Origin: Hyperoodon ampullatus
Lineage: Eukaryota > Chordata > Mammalia > Artiodactyla > Ziphiidae
Assembly (NCBI GenBank): GCA_949752795.1
Contig: OX457061.1
Location: forward strand, 42,316,338-42,380,337
Length of the DNA stretch: 64,000 nt
Reading direction: 5' to 3'
The notes beneath the pieces were generated by a model. The model ran no database searches and was not told the DNA's origin. It saw only the letters and a program-made list of their open reading frames with translations. Made by a program: the position numbers and the translations under genes. Shown here piece by piece: positions 1 to 10,261 of this stretch (positions are counted from its first letter, which is position 1; each line of letters opens with the position of its first letter).

Positions 1-1890
1 AAAGAGTCCTATTGTATTCTTGATCAGCTGGGACTATCAAACCCCCCTTTATGGGTGGAATCAATGCACAGAACTACATGGCCTCTCAGACCATCTGCTT
101 TCCCTTTCATTTGTGTTTTCCTTTTTCAAAAATGGATTTTTTTTTTCTAACTGTTGTAATGATGAGGGTTACATCTAACTGCTGAGGGTCAGTTCTTCAT
201 AGAAAAAAGCCAGAATCATCTAATTCATCTTTTGAATGATCTTGATTCACACATGTCACTGGTCCTATCAACACACCAATGGTTACCAAGTAGAACCAGC
301 GTCGATAACCTGCAAGGCAGACCTGCCAGCATTTTTAGGCTGCTTCCCAAGAATTCAGACTCACAGGTAGCAACAAACACATAAAACCTGAGTGTTCAAG
401 AATTGGAAAATAATAGATCTGAATCAATCTGACATCTTCTTCAAACCTTCTCCAAATTCTCAGCCCCTTCTCTATCACATCCCCCATAATAGAAATCCAG
501 GGCTGCACAGGAAAAGAAACGAAAGTTCAGATGCATCTTGTCTACTCAAACAGAAGACATCCTTTGCTAACCTGTCATTGTATAAATAACATACTCTCTT
601 CCACTAAGAGATCCCTGCTCTGAAGAAATGTTAAGAGTGACCTAGCCTTTCACATCTGGACAGCACATCTTGGCAATGCAATGGGAGAGAATGGTCCTCA
701 GAAGATGGAAACACATTTAGAACCCACACATTACAGGTAAGTTAAGCACGAAGGGAAGACCTAAATTCGCTTTGTAAACTAAATTGGTAAAATATGTTCT
801 ATCCTGCGGGGGGGGGGGGGCATAGTATATATTGATACCCACCTACTGAAGAAACCTCGAAAATTCCAGAGTTGTTAAAGTGACAGACTCAAGATACAGA
901 GAAAGCTGATAATTCTGAGCACAATGCATTTTACTTCCAATTTTCATTTTTAAAGATGTGCTTGCCTGACTTTTTTCAGACGTGTCTAAATTTCTCTGCT
1001 CCTGGACCCTGAGGATGAGTACCAAATGTTTATGGCAGGCTAAAGTGACTGCATCTTTGGAGGATATTTCCCTGTTTCTTATTTAAGGCACTAGTAATTA
1101 ATCTGAACTGTCTTTTTTCAGACATAGAAGAACCAGATTCTCCTTTCCTTCCTGTCCCCTCCCCACCCTTGCAGGAGAAATGCGGAATGCTTTTCCTGTC
1201 ATCATAACCTTCTTGGATTTTTGAATTGTATTTTCTGATGAATCTGTTAAAGCTTCAGGCAGTTTGAGATCTGAGGTATCTGAATGGCAGGAAGTGATTT
1301 ACTAAGATATATCCCCAGAGAACAAAGATTGGAACACAATAGTGATTTTATTAATAATATGAACACAGATTTTCTACATATAAATTACATCAGCATATGT
1401 TTCTAGGCTCAATGCCCATAAGCTTCCAATTTAGACTAGAAAGTAAAAAAAAAATCACATTCAACAATCTTATATTGTAGATTTGATATGGAACTAGTGA
1501 ATTTTGTTCAACAAAACCATTCACCTCTAGGGAAAAAACCTAGTACAATAAATTGACTAAACCCAAAATATTCTTATGGCAAATTGGTAAAATAGTTTCA
1601 AAGAAAAATCATGAAAAAAATAACATAAGAATTCTCCCATAAAACACAAGTCTTAGATTCATGCTAATTTGTGGTGGGTTTGACATTTAATAATACATTT
1701 CTAGTTAATTGCTTTACCAAAATCTCCCTCCAGCCAACTGTCCAGATAATGCATTCCTTGCTTTTTAGTCAAAGAAGGGAGAAAAGGCGGGGGGGGAAAG
1801 CCTGACATCTAGGCTTCTTCAAATTATTTACTAAAAAATTTTAAGCAGCTCTGAGGTTAAGGATCTGAGCCCTTTATTTTTTTATTTAGA
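1..1890. other. non-coding sequence, no gene or recognised repeat
   Basis: No open frame longer than about 65 codons is convincing here, and none resembles a known protein. A run of 11-12 G lies at about 807-818 and a shorter G run near 1789-1796. I recognise no repeat family, although old decayed elements may be present. Confidence 0.5.
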
Positions 1891-1894
1891 AACA

Positions 1895-2000
1895 TGCATC
1901 TGGATCCTACTAGGTGTCAGAGACCAATAAAGCCCTGCCTGTCTTTAAGGAATTCACAGTCTAGTGGGAGAAAATGGCATGTAAACACCTAGAATACGAT
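1895..2000 (-). repeat. L2-like LINE fragment
   Basis: The stretch around GGAATTCACAGTCTAGTGGG and the preceding CCTGCCTGTCTTTAAGG resemble the reverse complement of the L2 LINE 3' end, whose known motif is 'cactagaatgtaagctccatgaggg'. It is short and heavily diverged, so the family call is tentative. Confidence 0.4.
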
Positions 2001-2089
2001 GTGTGAGTGCTAGCTCCAGTACCAAACACTCCACAAACAACTCCGTTCAGGATGGTTCTCATCACCTCCAGAGATAAGGCAATTAATAA

Positions 2090-2205
2090 TAGTGTCTCTG
2101 TACACAGGAAGCACAGAACTCTCTCATAAACACTTTACAGCATTATGTTAAGGCTAGAGTTAACAATTCAGATAGATACTATTTGCTCCACTTCACAGAT
2201 AAGAA
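2090..2205 (-). repeat. possible MIR core remnant
   Basis: TACTATTTGCTCCACTTCACAGATAAGAAA matches the general form of the reverse-complemented MIR core (a 'Ccccattttacagatgaggaaa'-like motif). It is a diverged fragment only. Confidence 0.3.
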
Positions 2206-2216
2206 ACACACCTTTA

Positions 2217-2887
2217 CCTTGTACACTATTGGTGGGAATATAAATTGGTGCAGCCACTATGAAGAACAGTATAGAGGTTCCTCAAAAAACTAAAAAGAGC
2301 ACTACCATATGATCCAGCAATCCCACTCCTGGGTAGATATCCAAAGGAAATGAAATCATTCTCTTGAAGCAATATCTGCTCCCCATGTTCACTGCAGCAT
2401 TATTCACAATAGCCAAAACATGGAAACAACCTAAGCGTCCACGAACAGATGAAGGGATAAAGCAGTGTGGTTTGTAAATACAATGAAATATTATTTGGTC
2501 AGTAAAAAGAAGGAAAGCCTGCCTTTTATGACAACATGGATGGACCTTGAGGGTAATATGCTAAGTGGAATAAGTCAGAGAAAGACAAATACTATTTGGT
2601 CTCACTTATATGTGGAATTTTAAAAAGTGAAGCTCACCAAAGCAGAGAGTAGAATGACGGTTGTCAGGGCCTTAGAGGTGGAACAAATAGGGAGATGTTG
2701 ACAAAAACTGAAAACTTTCAGTTAGAAGATGAATATATTCCAGAGATCTAAGATGGAAGTGTTAACTAACCTTATTGTGGTAATTATTTCACAATTGTAT
2801 ACATATATCAAATCATCACGTTGCATGCCTTAAACTTACACAGTGTTATATGTCAGTTATACTTCAATAAAGCTGGGTGAAAAAAAC
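2217..2887 (+). mobile_element. old 5'-truncated LINE-1 3' end
   Basis: The sequence encodes the decayed C-terminal part of L1 ORF2. It contains the 'ttggtgggaatataaattggtgcagccactatg' type segment and the 'gatccagcaatcccactcctggg' segment, which in the intact L1 of this window lie near 9470-9590. It then runs through an L1MA/MB-like 3' UTR and ends at CTTCAATAAAGCTGGGTG plus a short A-run. Frame is lost by several indels and no TSD was found. It predates the neighbouring L1-A. Confidence 0.8.
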
Positions 2888-2889
2888 TT

Positions 2890-2964
2890 GCATTTCAATG
2901 CAAAAGCAGCCATAGATGATACATAAATTAATGTGCATAGCTGTGTTCCAATAAAACTTTATAG
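2890..2964. repeat. short old repeat shared with 22000-22120, target of L1-A
   Basis: The phrase AGATGATACATAAATTAATG...GCTGTGTTCCAATAAAACT recurs in reverse complement at about 22040-22107, so both are copies of one old interspersed family. It resembles hAT-class MER-type repeats that I cannot name. L1-A inserted inside it, and the sequence resumes after the L1-A TSD at 10217. Confidence 0.45.
2953..2964 (+). repeat. 5' target-site duplication of L1-A
   Basis: AAAACTTTATAG here is repeated exactly at 10205-10216 after the poly-A tail. The base before it is T, so the bottom-strand nick reads TTTT/AT, a near-consensus L1 endonuclease site (TTTT/AA). Confidence 0.85.
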
Positions 2965-2974
2965 GAACCGGAGG

Positions 2975-2984
2975 AAGATGGCGG
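2975..2984 (+). promoter_or_regulatory. YY1-like motif at the L1-A 5' end
   Basis: AAGATGGCGG lies about 10 bp into the element. In human L1 a YY1 site (core AAGATGGC) near +13 to +21 fixes the transcription start. The same core at the same relative position is seen in L1-B (31515-31524) and, reversed, in L1-D (about 40692-40703). That conserved placement supports function. Confidence 0.6.
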
Positions 2985-3229
2985 AAGAGTAAGACGCGGA
3001 GATCACCTTCCTCCCCACAGATACATCAGAAATTCATCTACACGTGGAACAACTCCAACAGAACACCTACTGAACGCTGACAGAAGACCTCAGACCCCCC
3101 AAAAGGCAAGAAACTCCCCACATACCTGGGTAGGTCAAAAGAAAAAAAGAATAAACAGAGACAATAGGATATGGACGGGACCTGCACCAGTGGGAGGGAG
3201 CCGTGAAGGAGGGAAGGTTTCTACACACT

Positions 3230-3760
3230 ACAAAACCCTTCGCGGGCGGAGACTGCAGGTGGTGGAGGGGGAAAGCTTCGGAGTAGCGGAGGAGAGCACA
3301 GCAACAGGGGTGCGGAGGGCAAAGCGGAGAGATTTTGGCACAGAGGATCGGTGCCCTCAGGCACACACCAGCCCGAGAGGCTTGTCTGCTCGCCGCCGGG
3401 GCGGGTGGGGCTGGGAGCTGAGGCTCGGGTATCGGCTTTCAGTCGGAGCGCAGGGAGAGGACTGGGGCTGGCGGCAGGAAGAGAGCCTGAAGGGGTTAGT
3501 GATAGCCCGGAGGGAGTCCGGGGAAAGGGTCTGGAGCTACCGGAGAGGCAAGAGACTTTTTTCCCTTTTGTTGCCTGGTGCGCGAGGAGAGGGCATTCCC
3601 CTCCCTCCCCTCTGCCTGAGTGAGCCAGAGCCCCCGAATCAGCGGCTCCTTTAAACCCGTCCTGTCTGAGCGAAGAACGGACGCCCTCCGGCGACCTACG
3701 CGCAGAGGCGGGGCCAGGTCCAAGGCTGAGACCCGGGAGTTGTGAGAGCAGAGACAGGGA
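3230..3760 (+). promoter_or_regulatory. CpG-rich segment of the L1-A 5' UTR
   Basis: CpG dinucleotides are frequent here (for example GAAGGAGGGAAGG...CGCGGGCGGAGA and the CTCGCCGCCGGGGCGGG stretch near 3388-3407), in strong contrast to the AT-rich flanks. Retained CpGs fit a young insertion, because methylated CpGs decay in old copies. The segment probably acts as a methylation-controlled promoter island. Confidence 0.6.
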
Positions 3761-3850
3761 AATCTCTCTGTGCAGCCTCGGAGGCAGTGGATTAAAGCTC
3801 CACGGTCCATTTGATGTGCCCTGCGTCTGTGGAGTGTATGAATGGACAGC

Positions 3851-4056
3851 GAATCATCCCAAATTGAGGAAGTGGACTTTGAGGACAAGATTTAAGACTT
3901 TCCCCCCTTTTTACAATGAATTATCCCAAATTAAGGAGGTGGACTTAGCAAGATTTCAGACTTCTCGCCCTTTTCCTCTTTTTACAACGAATTATCCCAA
4001 ATCGAGGAGGTGGACTTGGAGAGCAAGATTTTTGATTTTTCCCCCTGCTCTCTTTT
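3851..4056 (+). repeat. three tandem 67-71 bp units in the L1-A 5' UTR
   Basis: Units start at 3851, 3918 and 3989. Each begins GAATTATCCCAAATTGAGGA (or a close variant), continues with a GTGGACTT motif and ends in a T/C-rich run. The spacing is 67 then 71 bp. Tandem 5' monomers act as promoter repeats in rodent L1s; here that role is inferred only from position. Confidence 0.85.
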
Positions 4057-4221
4057 TGTGAATGTGTGTGTGTAATCTTCTGTGTAAGATTCTCTCTGTA
4101 TAGCTTTGCTTCCACCATATGTCCCAGGGTTCTATCGGTCCGTGTTTTTTTTTTCAATAATTACTTTTTAATTTTAATAACGCTACTATATTTCATACTT
4201 TATTCTATTTTACTTTACCTG

Positions 4222-4584
4222 CTCTTTCTTTTTTTCCTACCTTCCCTTCCTCCCTCCCTCCCTCCGCTCCTCCTTTCCTTCTTTCTTTTTCTTTCCTCCC
4301 TCCCTCCCTCCCACCCTTCTTCTTTCCACTTTCTTTTTCTTTCCTTCCTCCCTCCCTCCCTCCTGTCTTTCTTTCTTTCCTTCCTCCCTCCCTCCCTTCT
4401 TCCATTCACTCTTCCTTTTGCTTTCATTCCTCCCTCCCTCCCTCCTTTCTTTCCTTCTTTCTTTCCATCCTTCCTCCCTCCCTCCCTCCTTTCTTTCTTT
4501 CTTCCTTCCTTCCTTTCTTCCCTTCTTCCTTTCTTTCCCTCTCTCTTTCTTTCTTCTACTAATTCTTTCTTTCTACTTTTTCTC
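4222..4584 (+). repeat. polypyrimidine block (CTTT/CCTCC clusters) in the L1-A 5' UTR
   Basis: About 360 bp consist almost entirely of C and T. Six clusters of repeated CCCT (near 4249, 4296, 4347, 4383, 4429 and 4473) are separated by CTTT-rich spacers at 36-51 bp steps. The minus strand therefore carries repeated GGGA tracts that can form G-quadruplexes, and the duplex has triplex (H-DNA) potential. It creates long low-complexity open frames on both strands that should not be read as genes. Confidence 0.9.
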
Positions 4585-5096
4585 ACTGTTATTCTGAGCC
4601 GGGTGGATGAAAGGCTCTTGGTGCTGCAGCCAGGAGTCAGTGCTGTGCCTCTGAAGTGGGAGAGCCAACCTCAGGACACGGGTCCACAAGAGACCTCCCA
4701 GCTCCACATAATATCAAGCAGCGAAAATCTCCCAGGGATCTCCATCTCAACACCAGCACCCAGCTTCAGTCAACGACCAGCAAGCTACAGTGCTGGTCAC
4801 CCTATGCCAAGCAACTAGCAAGGCAGGAACACAACCCCACCCATTAGCAGAGAGGCTACCTAAAAACATAATAAGGCCACAGGCACCCCAAAACACACCA
4901 CCAGACGTGGACCTGTCCACCAGAAAGACAAGATCGAGCCTCAACCACCAGAACACAGGCATTAGTCCCCCCCACCAGGAAGCCTACACAACCTACTGAA
5001 ACAACCTTAGCCACGGGGGACAGATACCAAAAACAACGGGAACTATGAATCTGCAGCCTGCAAAAAGGAGACCCCAAACACAGCAACATAAGCAAA

Positions 5097-5990
5097 ATGA
5101 GAAAGCAGAAAAACACACAGCAGGTGAAGGAGCAAGATAAAAACCTACCAGACCTAACAAATGAAGAGGTAATAGGCAGTCTATCTGAAAAAGAATTCAG
5201 AATAATGATAGTAAAGATGATCCAAAATCTTGGAAATAGGATAGAAAAAATGCAAGAAACAGTTAACAAGGACCTAGAAGAACTAAAGATGAATCAAGCA
5301 TCGATTAAAAACACAATAAATGAAATGAAAAATACTCTAGATGGGATCAATAGCAGAATAACTGAGGCAGAAGAACGGATAAGTGAGGTGGAAGATAAAA
5401 TAGTGGAAATAACTGCTGCAGAGCAAAATAAAGAAAAAAGAATGAAAAGAATAGAGGACAGTCTCAGAGACCTCTGGGACAACATTAAACGCACCAACAT
5501 TCGAATTATAGGGGTTCCAGAAGAAGAAGAGAAAAAGAAAGGGACTGAGAAAATATTTGAAGAGATTATAGTTGAAAACTTCCCTAATATGGGAAAGGAA
5601 ATAGTTAATCAAGTCCAGGAGGCACAGAGAGTCCCATACAGAATAAATCCAAGGAGAAATACACCAAGACACATATTAATCAAACTGTCAAAAATTAAAC
5701 ACAAAGAAATCATATTAAAAGCAGCAAGGGAAAAACAACAAATAACACACAAGGGAATCCCCATCAGGTTAACAGCTGATCTCTCAGCAGAAACTCTACA
5801 AGCCAGAAGGGAGTGGCAGGACATAATTAAAGTGATGAAGGAGAGAAACCTGCAACCAAGATTACTCTACCCAGCAAGGATCTCATTCAGATTTGATGGA
5901 GAAATTAAAACGTTTACAGACAAGCAAAAGCTGAGAGAGTTCAGCACCACCAAACCAGCTTTACAACAAATGCTAAAGGAACTTCTCTAG
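5097..5990 (+). CDS. LINE-1 ORF1 protein (RNA-binding chaperone), intact
   Basis: ORF1p is a trimeric RNA-binding protein that packages L1 RNA into a ribonucleoprotein. The 297 residues comprise a short N-terminal tail, a heptad-rich coiled coil at about 40-130 (trimerisation), an RRM domain starting at about 134 with the conserved [12 protein letters not shown] strand, the basic NPRRNTPRH segment near 184-192, and a C-terminal domain with [17 protein letters not shown] at about 224-240. It is shorter than human ORF1p (338 aa), with a different N-terminus and no long C-terminal tail. The same start (ATGAGAAAG-like) is found in the old copy L1-D, whose ORF1 also spans about 297 codons once its SINE is removed. 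This supports the chosen ATG. ORF2 follows 58 bp later on the same transcript. Confidence 0.95.
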   Translation: MRKQKNTQQVKEQDKNLPDLTNEEVIGSLSEKEFRIMIVKMIQNLGNRIEKMQETVNKDLEELKMNQASIKNTINEMKNTLDGINSRITEAEERISEVEDKIVEITAAEQNKEKRMKRIEDSLRDLWDNIKRTNIRIIGVPEEEEKKKGTEKIFEEIIVENFPNMGKEIVNQVQEAQRVPYRINPRRNTPRHILIKLSKIKHKEIILKAAREKQQITHKGIPIRLTADLSAETLQARREWQDIIKVMKERNLQPRLLYPARISFRFDGEIKTFTDKQKLREFSTTKPALQQMLKELL

Positions 5991-6048
5991 GCAAGAAACA
6001 CAACAGAAGGAATATACCTACAATAACGAACCCAGAGCAATTAAGGAA

Positions 6049-9000
6049 ATGGGAATAGAAACATACATATCAATAATTACCTTAAATGTAAATGGACTAA
6101 ATGCTCCCACCAAAAGACACAGAGTGGCTGAATGGATACAAAAACAAGACCCATATATATGCTGTCTACAAGAGACCCACTTCAGACCTAGAGACACATA
6201 CAGATTGAAAGTAAGGGGATGGAAAAAGATATTCCATGCAAATGGAAATCAAAAGAAAGCTGGAGTAGCAGTTCTTATATCAGACAAAATAGACTTTAAA
6301 ATAAAGACTATTAGAAGAGACAAAGAAGGACACTACATAACGATAAAGGGATCGATCCAAGAAGAAGATATAACAATTGTAAATATTTATGCACCCAACA
6401 TAGGAGCACCTCAATACATAAGGCAAATACTAACAGCCATAAAAGGGGAAATCGACAGTAACACAATCATAGTAGGGGACTTTAACACCCCACTTTCACC
6501 AATGGACAGATCATCCAAAATGAAAATAAATAAGGAAACACAAGCTTTAAATGATACATTAAACAAGATGGACTTAGTTGATATTTATAGGACATTCCAT
6601 CCAAAAACAACAGAATACACATTTTTCTCAAGTGCTCATGGAACATTCTCCAGGATAGATCATATCTTGGGTCACAAATCAAGCCTTGGTAAATTTAAGA
6701 AAATTGAAATTGTATCAAGTATCTTTTCCGACCACAATGCTATGAGACTAGACATCAATTACAGGAAAAGAGCTGTAAAAAATACAAACACATGGAGGCT
6801 AAACAATACACTTCTCAATAACGAAGTGATCACTGAAGAAATCAAAGAGGAAATTAAAAAATACCTAGAAACAAATGACAATGGAGACACAACGACCCAA
6901 AACCTATGGGACGCAGCAAAAGCAGTTCTAAGGGGGAAGTTTATAGGAATACAATCCCACCTTAAGAAACAGGAAACAACTCGAGTAAACAACCTGACCC
7001 TGCACCTAAAGCAATTAGAGAAAGAAGATCAAAAAGCCCCCAAAGTTAGCAGAAGGAAAGAAATCATAAAGATCAGATCAGAAATAAATGAAAAAGAAAT
7101 GAAGGAAACAATAGCAAAGATCAATAAAACTAAAAGCTGGTTCTTTGAGAAGATAAACAAAATTGACAAACCATTAGCCAGACTCATCAAGAAAAGAAGG
7201 GAGAAGACTCAAATCAATAGAATTAGAAATGAAAAAGGAGAAGTAACAACTGACACTGCAGAAATACAAAAGATCATGAGAGATTACTACAAGCAACTCT
7301 ATGCCAATAAAATGGACAACCTGGAAGAAATGGACAAATTCTTAGAAATGTACAACCTACCAAGACTGACTCAGGAAGAAATAGAAAATATGAATAGACC
7401 AATCACAAGCACTGAAATTGAAACTGTGATTAAAAATCTTCCATCAAACAAAAGCCCAGGACCAGATGGCTTCACAGGCGAATTCTATCAAACATTTAGA
7501 GAAGAGCTAACACCCATCCTTCTCAAACTCTTCCAAACAATATCAGAGGAAGGAACACTCCCAAGCTCATTCTACGAGGCCACCATCACCTTGATACCAA
7601 AACCAGGCAAGGATGTCACAAAGAAAGAAAACTACAGGCCAATATCACTGATGAACATAGATGCAAAAATCCTCAACAAAATACTAGCAAACAGAATCCA
7701 ACAGCACATTAAAAGGATCATACACCATGATCAAGTGGGGTTTATTCCAGGAATGCAAGGATTCTTCAATATACGCAAATCAATCAATGTGATACACCAT
7801 ATTAACAAGTTGAAGGAGAAAAACCATATGATCATTTCAATAGATGCAGAGAAAGCTTTCGACAAAATTCAACACCCATTTATGATAAAAACCCTGCAGA
7901 AAGTAGGCATAGAGGGAACTTTCCTCAACATAATAAAGGCCATATATGACAAACCCACAGCCAACATTGTCCTCAATGGTGAAAAACTGAAACCATTTCC
8001 ACTAAGATCAGGAACAAGACAAGGCTGCCCACTCTCACCACTCTTATTCAACATAGTTTTGGAAGTTTTAGCCACAGCAATCAGAGAAGAAAAGGAAATA
8101 AAAGGAATCCAAATTGGAAAAGAAGAAGTAAAGCTGTCACTGTTTGCAGATGACATGATACTATACATAGAGAATCCTAAAGATGCTACCGAAAAACTAC
8201 TAGAGCTAATCAATGAATTTGGTAAAGTAGCAGGATACAAAATTAATGCACAGAAATCTCTGGCATTCCTGTACACTAATGATGAAAAATCTGAAAATGA
8301 AATCAAGAAAACACTCCCATTTACCATTGCAACAAAAAGAATAAAATATCTAGGAATAAACCTACCTAAGGAGACAAAAGACCTGTATGCAGAAAAGTAT
8401 AAGACACTGATGAAAGAAATTAAAGATGATACAAATAGATGGAGAGATATACCATGCTCCTGGATTGGAAGAATCAATATTGTGAAAATGACTCTACTAC
8501 CCAAAGCAATCTACAGATTCAATGCAATCCCTATCAAACTACCACTGGCATTTTTCACAGAACTAGAACAAAAAATTTCAAAATTTGTTTGGAAAAACAA
8601 AAGACCCCGAATAGCCAAAGCAATCTTGAGAACGAAAAATGGAGCTGGAGGAATCAGGCTCCCTGACTTCAGACTATACTACAAAGCTACAGTAATTAAG
8701 ACAGTGTGGTACTGGCATAAAAACAGAAAGATAGATCAGTGGATCAGGATAGAAAGCCCAGAGATAAACCCACGCACATATGGCCAACTTATCTTTGATA
8801 AAGGAGGCAGGAATGTACAGTGGAGAAAGGACAGCCTCTTCAATAAGTGGTGCTGGGAAAACTGGACAGGGACATGTAAAAGTATGAGATTAGATCATTC
8901 CCTAACACCATACACAAAAATAAGCTCAAAATGGATTAAAGACCTAAATGTAAGGCCAGAAACTATCAAACTCTTAGAGGAAAACATAGGTAGAACACTC

Positions 9001-9909
9001 TATGACATAAATCACAGCAAGATCCTTTTGGACCCACCTCCTAGAGAAATGGAACTAAAAACAAAGATAAACAAATGGGACCTAATGAAACTTCAAAGCT
9101 TTTGCACAGCAAAGGAAACCATAAACAAGACCAAAAGACAACCCTCAGAATGGGAGAAAATATTTGCAAATGAAGCAACTGACAAAGGATTAATCTCCAA
9201 AATTTATAAACAGCTCATGCAGCTCAATAGCAAAAAAACAAACAACCCAATCCAAAAATGGGCAGAAGACTTAAATAGGCATTTCTCCAAAGAAGATATA
9301 CAGACTGCCAACAAACACATGAAAGAATGCTCAACATCATTAATCATTAGAGAAATGCAAATCAAAACTACAATGAGATATCATCTCACACCAGTCAGAA
9401 TGGCCATCATCAAGAAATCTAGAAACAATAAATGCTGGAGAGGGTGTGGAGAAAAGGGAACACTCTTGCACTGCTGGTGGGAATGTGAATTGGTACAGCC
9501 ACTATGGAGAACAGTATGGAGGTTCCTTAAAAAACTAAAAATAGAACTACCATATGACCCAGCAATCCCACTACTAGGCATATACCCTGAGAAAACCATA
9601 ATTCAAAAAGAGACATGTACCAAAATGTTCATTGCAGCTCTATTCACAATAGCCCGGAGCTGGAAACAACCTAAGTGTCCATCATCGGATGAATGGATAA
9701 AGAAGATGTGGCACATATATACAATGGAATATTACTCAGCCATAAAAAGGAACGAAACTGAGCTATTTGTAATGAGGTGGATAGACCTAGAGTCTGTCAT
9801 ACAGAGTGAAGTAAGTCAGAAAGAGAAAGACAAATACCGTATGCTAACACATATATATGGAATTAAAAAAAAAAATGTCATGAAGAACCTAGGGGTAAAA
9901 CGGGAATAA
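6049..9909 (+). CDS. LINE-1 ORF2 protein (endonuclease and reverse transcriptase), intact
   Basis: ORF2p nicks target DNA and reverse-transcribes L1 RNA in place. The 1286 residues compare with 1275 in human. The endonuclease (about 1-239) keeps its catalytic set, each one position before the human number: N13, E42, Y114, D144, N146, T191, D204, D228 and H229. The reverse transcriptase keeps D599 (in SIDAEKAFD) and the FADD box at 699-702 (D701, D702). A C-terminal CX3CX7HX4C motif starts at C1129 (CWRGC...HCWWEC). No stop or frameshift interrupts it. The C-terminus extends about 11 residues beyond the human protein. Translation is probably inefficient and depends on reinitiation after ORF1, as known for the family. 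Function is inferred from complete motifs only. Confidence 0.95.
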   Translation: MGIETYISIITLNVNGLNAPTKRHRVAEWIQKQDPYICCLQETHFRPRDTYRLKVRGWKKIFHANGNQKKAGVAVLISDKIDFKIKTIRRDKEGHYITIKGSIQEEDITIVNIYAPNIGAPQYIRQILTAIKGEIDSNTIIVGDFNTPLSPMDRSSKMKINKETQALNDTLNKMDLVDIYRTFHPKTTEYTFFSSAHGTFSRIDHILGHKSSLGKFKKIEIVSSIFSDHNAMRLDINYRKRAVKNTNTWRLNNTLLNNEVITEEIKEEIKKYLETNDNGDTTTQNLWDAAKAVLRGKFIGIQSHLKKQETTRVNNLTLHLKQLEKEDQKAPKVSRRKEIIKIRSEINEKEMKETIAKINKTKSWFFEKINKIDKPLARLIKKRREKTQINRIRNEKGEVTTDTAEIQKIMRDYYKQLYANKMDNLEEMDKFLEMYNLPRLTQEEIENMNRPITSTEIETVIKNLPSNKSPGPDGFTGEFYQTFREELTPILLKLFQTISEEGTLPSSFYEATITLIPKPGKDVTKKENYRPISLMNIDAKILNKILANRIQQHIKRIIHHDQVGFIPGMQGFFNIRKSINVIHHINKLKEKNHMIISIDAEKAFDKIQHPFMIKTLQKVGIEGTFLNIIKAIYDKPTANIVLNGEKLKPFPLRSGTRQGCPLSPLLFNIVLEVLATAIREEKEIKGIQIGKEEVKLSLFADDMILYIENPKDATEKLLELINEFGKVAGYKINAQKSLAFLYTNDEKSENEIKKTLPFTIATKRIKYLGINLPKETKDLYAEKYKTLMKEIKDDTNRWRDIPCSWIGRINIVKMTLLPKAIYRFNAIPIKLPLAFFTELEQKISKFVWKNKRPRIAKAILRTKNGAGGIRLPDFRLYYKATVIKTVWYWHKNRKIDQWIRIESPEINPRTYGQLIFDKGGRNVQWRKDSLFNKWCWENWTGTCKSMRLDHSLTPYTKISSKWIKDLNVRPETIKLLEENIGRTLYDINHSKILLDPPPREMELKTKINKWDLMKLQSFCTAKETINKTKRQPSEWEKIFANEATDKGLISKIYKQLMQLNSKKTNNPIQKWAEDLNRHFSKEDIQTANKHMKECSTSLIIREMQIKTTMRYHLTPVRMAIIKKSRNNKCWRGCGEKGTLLHCWWECELVQPLWRTVWRFLKKLKIELPYDPAIPLLGIYPEKTIIQKETCTKMFIAALFTIARSWKQPKCPSSDEWIKKMWHIYTMEYYSAIKRNETELFVMRWIDLESVIQSEVSQKEKDKYRMLTHIYGIKKKNVMKNLGVKRE

Positions 9910-10208
9910 AGACACAGACCTACTTGAGAACGGACTTGAGGATATGGGGAGGGTGAAGGGTAAGCTGTGACAAAGCGAAAGAGAGGCATGGACATATATA
10001 CACTACCAAATGTAAGGTAGATAGATAGTGGGAAGCAGCCGCAGAGCACAGGGAGATCAGCTCGGTGCTTTGTGACCGCCTGGAGGGGTGGGATAGGGAG
10101 GGTGGGAAGGAGGGAGACGCAATAGGGAAGGGATGTGGGAAGAGATGTGTATGTATGACTGATTCACTTTGTTATAAAGCAGAAACTAATAAAAAAAAAA
10201 AAAAAAAA
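9910..10208 (+). other. L1-A 3' UTR, polyadenylation signal and A-tail
   Basis: After the ORF2 stop comes a ~280 bp G-rich 3' UTR, then AATAAA at 10188-10193 directly joined to the A-tail (10191-10208). Near-identical 3' UTR sequence, reversed, lies at the 3' ends of L1-C (17823-18230), L1-D (25020-25390) and the fragment at 53037, showing a shared 3' UTR lineage. L1-B carries a different 3' UTR. Confidence 0.9.
10084..10113 (+). promoter_or_regulatory. G-quadruplex-capable tract in the L1-A 3' UTR
   Basis: At least five G3-4 runs with short loops fall within 30 bp (GGGGTGGGATAGGGAGGGTG, then GGAAGGAGGG). G-rich 3' UTR tracts are a known conserved property of mammalian L1s and have been linked to retrotransposition efficiency. 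Confidence 0.7.
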
Positions 10209-10216
10209 CTTTATAG
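10205..10216 (+). repeat. 3' target-site duplication of L1-A
   Basis: AAAACTTTATAG matches 2953-2964 exactly. The interrupted host sequence continues with ACACCGG. Confidence 0.85.
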
Positions 10217-10261
10217 ACACCGGAAAAAAAAAAGAAACACTGAAGTTCAGAATGTTTAGAT

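Larger units (their letters stand above)
2965..5096 (+). promoter_or_regulatory. L1-A 5' UTR with internal promoter
   Basis: L1 5' UTRs contain an internal RNA polymerase II promoter that starts transcription at the element's first base. This one contains, in order: an AAGATGGCGG motif next to the 5' end, a CpG-rich zone (about 3230-3760), three tandem 67-71 bp units (3851-4056), a polypyrimidine block (4222-4584), and a 3' third (about 4590-5096) that is partly alignable with the L1-B 5' UTR. Open frames in it (3190-3654 plus, 3496-3888 minus, 4066-4818 plus) have no recognised homology. Confidence 0.75.
2965..10208 (+). mobile_element. L1-A: full-length LINE-1 with both ORFs intact
   Basis: This is a complete ~7.24 kb L1 and the youngest-looking large element in the window. 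It has a ~2.13 kb 5' UTR (2965-5096), ORF1 (5097-5990), a 58-bp spacer, ORF2 (6049-9909), a ~280 bp 3' UTR, AATAAA at 10188-10193 and a pure A tail. A perfect 12-bp TSD flanks it. Neither ORF has a stop or frameshift, unlike the L1-B, L1-C and L1-D copies nearby. The 5' UTR is more than twice the ~0.9 kb of human L1. This combination is what a recently inserted and possibly mobile copy should look like. Activity itself cannot be read from sequence. Confidence 0.95.

Noticed and set aside
807..818. G-run as a G-quadruplex element
   Set aside because: A single homopolymer run without further nearby G-runs; more likely a slippage-prone tract.
4066..4818. 250-codon plus-strand open frame (L/F/P/S-rich)
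   Set aside because: It is the translation of the polypyrimidine block in the L1-A 5' UTR. Low-complexity pyrimidine DNA lacks stop codons, and no protein domain is seen. The mirrored minus-strand frames at 4205-4586 are rejected for the same reason.
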